A stretch of DNA of 6,603 nt from an uncultured bacterium (GTDB lineage: Bacteria > Bacteroidota > Bacteroidia > Chitinophagales > Chitinophagaceae), in assembly GCA_903957405.1 (NCBI GenBank), contig CAJBPC010000163.1, positions 1-6,603 on the forward strand, in the 5' to 3' direction. Shown here piece after piece: positions 6,401 to 6,603 of this stretch. Positions within the stretch are counted from its first letter, which is position 1. Each line of letters begins with the position of its first letter. The notes under the pieces are model-generated. The model had not been told where the DNA came from. It saw only the letters and a list, made by a program, of their open reading frames with translations, and searched no databases. Position numbers and translations under genes: made by a program.

Positions 6401-6603
6401 TGCTCAATATCGGTATACCCGACCTTAGCGACCTCCATTTTGAATTTATCGACATTGATCTGGATCTCCCGCTCCGGCGCACCAACCACATCAACCCTGT
6501 TGATCTCGGGCAGCTCTTCAATCCGATCCTTCAGCGATTCGGCAAAAGCACCCAGCTTCACAGGGTCAAAGTCTCCACTGACGTTGACAGACATGATCGG
6601 GAA
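3481..6603 (-). CDS. RND-superfamily efflux transporter permease (AcrB/HAE-like), N-terminus cut by window edge
   Basis: The stop is TAA at 3481-3483, and the open frame continues past 6603 without a start (FPI precedes the internal Met at 6592-6594), so about 100-150 N-terminal residues including helix 1 lie outside. Numbering below uses that Met as 1. RND pumps are trimeric inner-membrane proton antiporters that export compounds through a periplasmic adaptor and an outer-membrane channel. Seen: porter segments at 1-190 and about 480-800; helices 2-6 at 195-352; helix 4 with GIVVDDAIVVIEN (D266, D267, the proton-relay aspartates); helix 7 at 453-472; helices 8-12 at 808-983; and helix 10 with VVKNGILVIEF (K876, matching the AcrB relay lysine). 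The DD pair fits multidrug/HAE-type rather than CzcA/CusA-type metal pumps, which have DG there. Unusual: an insertion between helices 6 and 7 (357-440) with two extra hydrophobic segments (375-392, 403-421), and a further C-terminal helix (997-1019). Substrate is not inferable. Adaptor and outer-membrane genes would be expected upstream, outside the window. Confidence 0.93.
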   Translation of the reverse strand, partial: FPIMSVNVSGDFDPVKLGAFAESLKDRIEELPEINRVDVVGAPEREIQINVDKFKMEVAKVGYTDIEQAIQRENADISGGLLEVGDQKRTLRVNGQFKSALDLNSVIVKNISGNIIYLRDIAEIRDTVREKESYARLLGKNVVTLSIIKRTGENLIGASAKINEVVDEMRKNEFPKDLTISITGDLSIKAGAAFNELVNSIVIGFILVMLVLMFFMGVTNAFFVALSVPLSMFLAFIFLPSAEFFTGSSVTLNFIVLFALLFGLGIVVDDAIVVIENTHRIHVQGRGLISTMDSARYAAGEVFIPVLAGTLTTLAPFVPLLFWPGIIGKFMIYLPTMLIFTLTASLIVAYIMNPVFAVDFMGHPEEEYKESKSAIFRKPLLWVAVAFGALLDIIGYSQDHSGYRFAGNLLLLMSALAVFNRYVLHGMIQKFQNQMLPSMMNSYEKLLRWALYGWRPVWLLVSTFGLLIISFMFFGMRNVPVVLFPSGDPNTIYVYMKLPAGTNVKYTDSITQVLETKVYRVLEMDKGQKNHVVESVIANVAVGASDPNSGDRSTRPELGRIQVSFVPFEKREGKSTATYLDSIRSTIKGIPGVEISVDQERNGPPTQSPINIEVSGENFESLTTTAVALKNYLDKKNIPGVEELKLDIDLSNPEINIRVDRERALAQGISTGQIGMEIRTALFGKEISKLKIGEDEYKIQLRNRETQRQTISQLLNMRITYRDFTTGQIKQVPISSVVKVDLGSTYGSIKRKNQKRVITIFSNVLLSQGFTPQAVNDDIKYAIDNFKLKPQDVSIAQTGEGEQTAETAAFLQSALLISMGLILLILVLQFNSFSKTVIIMSEIIFSLIGVLLGYALTRSTASVVMTGIGVIGLAGIVVKNGILVIEFADELRMRGMRVRDAVIEAGKTRIVPVLLTALAAILALIPLAVGLNINFVTMFTDWNPHIFFGGDNALFWKPLSWTIIWGLIFAFFMTLLMVPSMYIIAERLKRPMNAFFHGKWISIFGLLGPLFFILTGIVYAVRRLQGKPVWNGLMKGSRKR

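Overview
The window looks like chromosomal DNA from a member of the Bacteroidota with mid-range GC, perhaps Chitinophagia or Sphingobacteriia. Three things support this. The 2-oxoacid:ferredoxin oxidoreductase alpha subunit carries its gamma domain fused at the N-terminus. The protein genes lack obvious Shine-Dalgarno sequences. A TAnnTTTG-type -7 box (TAACTTTG) stands just upstream of the first gene. Genus cannot be fixed from this sequence.

Layout. (1) Bases 1-1830, minus strand: korA-type 2-oxoglutarate/2-oxoacid:ferredoxin oxidoreductase alpha subunit, cut by the left window edge near its C-terminus; the beta subunit gene would be expected just outside. (2) Bases 1831-2002: AT-rich divergent control region. 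(3) Bases 2003-2746, plus strand: a seven-helix Bax inhibitor-1/YccA family membrane protein, followed by a strong intrinsic terminator. (4) Bases 2747-3480: a 734-bp region without a credible protein gene. It holds two near-identical direct repeats of about 160 bp, each opening with a possible H-type pseudoknot and closing with an intrinsic terminator. (5) Bases 3481-6603, minus strand: a large RND-superfamily efflux pump inner-membrane subunit, cut at its N-terminus by the right window edge, with its own terminator at 3426-3455.

The three protein genes do not form one pathway. The oxidoreductase belongs to ferredoxin-linked central carbon metabolism, the Bax inhibitor-1 protein is a membrane stress or ion-leak protein, and the RND pump is an envelope transporter. 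The oxidoreductase and Bax inhibitor genes are divergent. The Bax inhibitor and pump genes converge on the repeat-bearing region.

The part most worth a second look is the repeat pair. The cores are about 97% identical, while the roughly 43 bp just upstream are only about 65% identical in the same register. The pair is separated from both neighbouring genes by terminators. A duplicated small non-coding RNA, or a small dispersed intergenic element, fits best, but no convincing promoter was found and genome-wide copy number is unknown.
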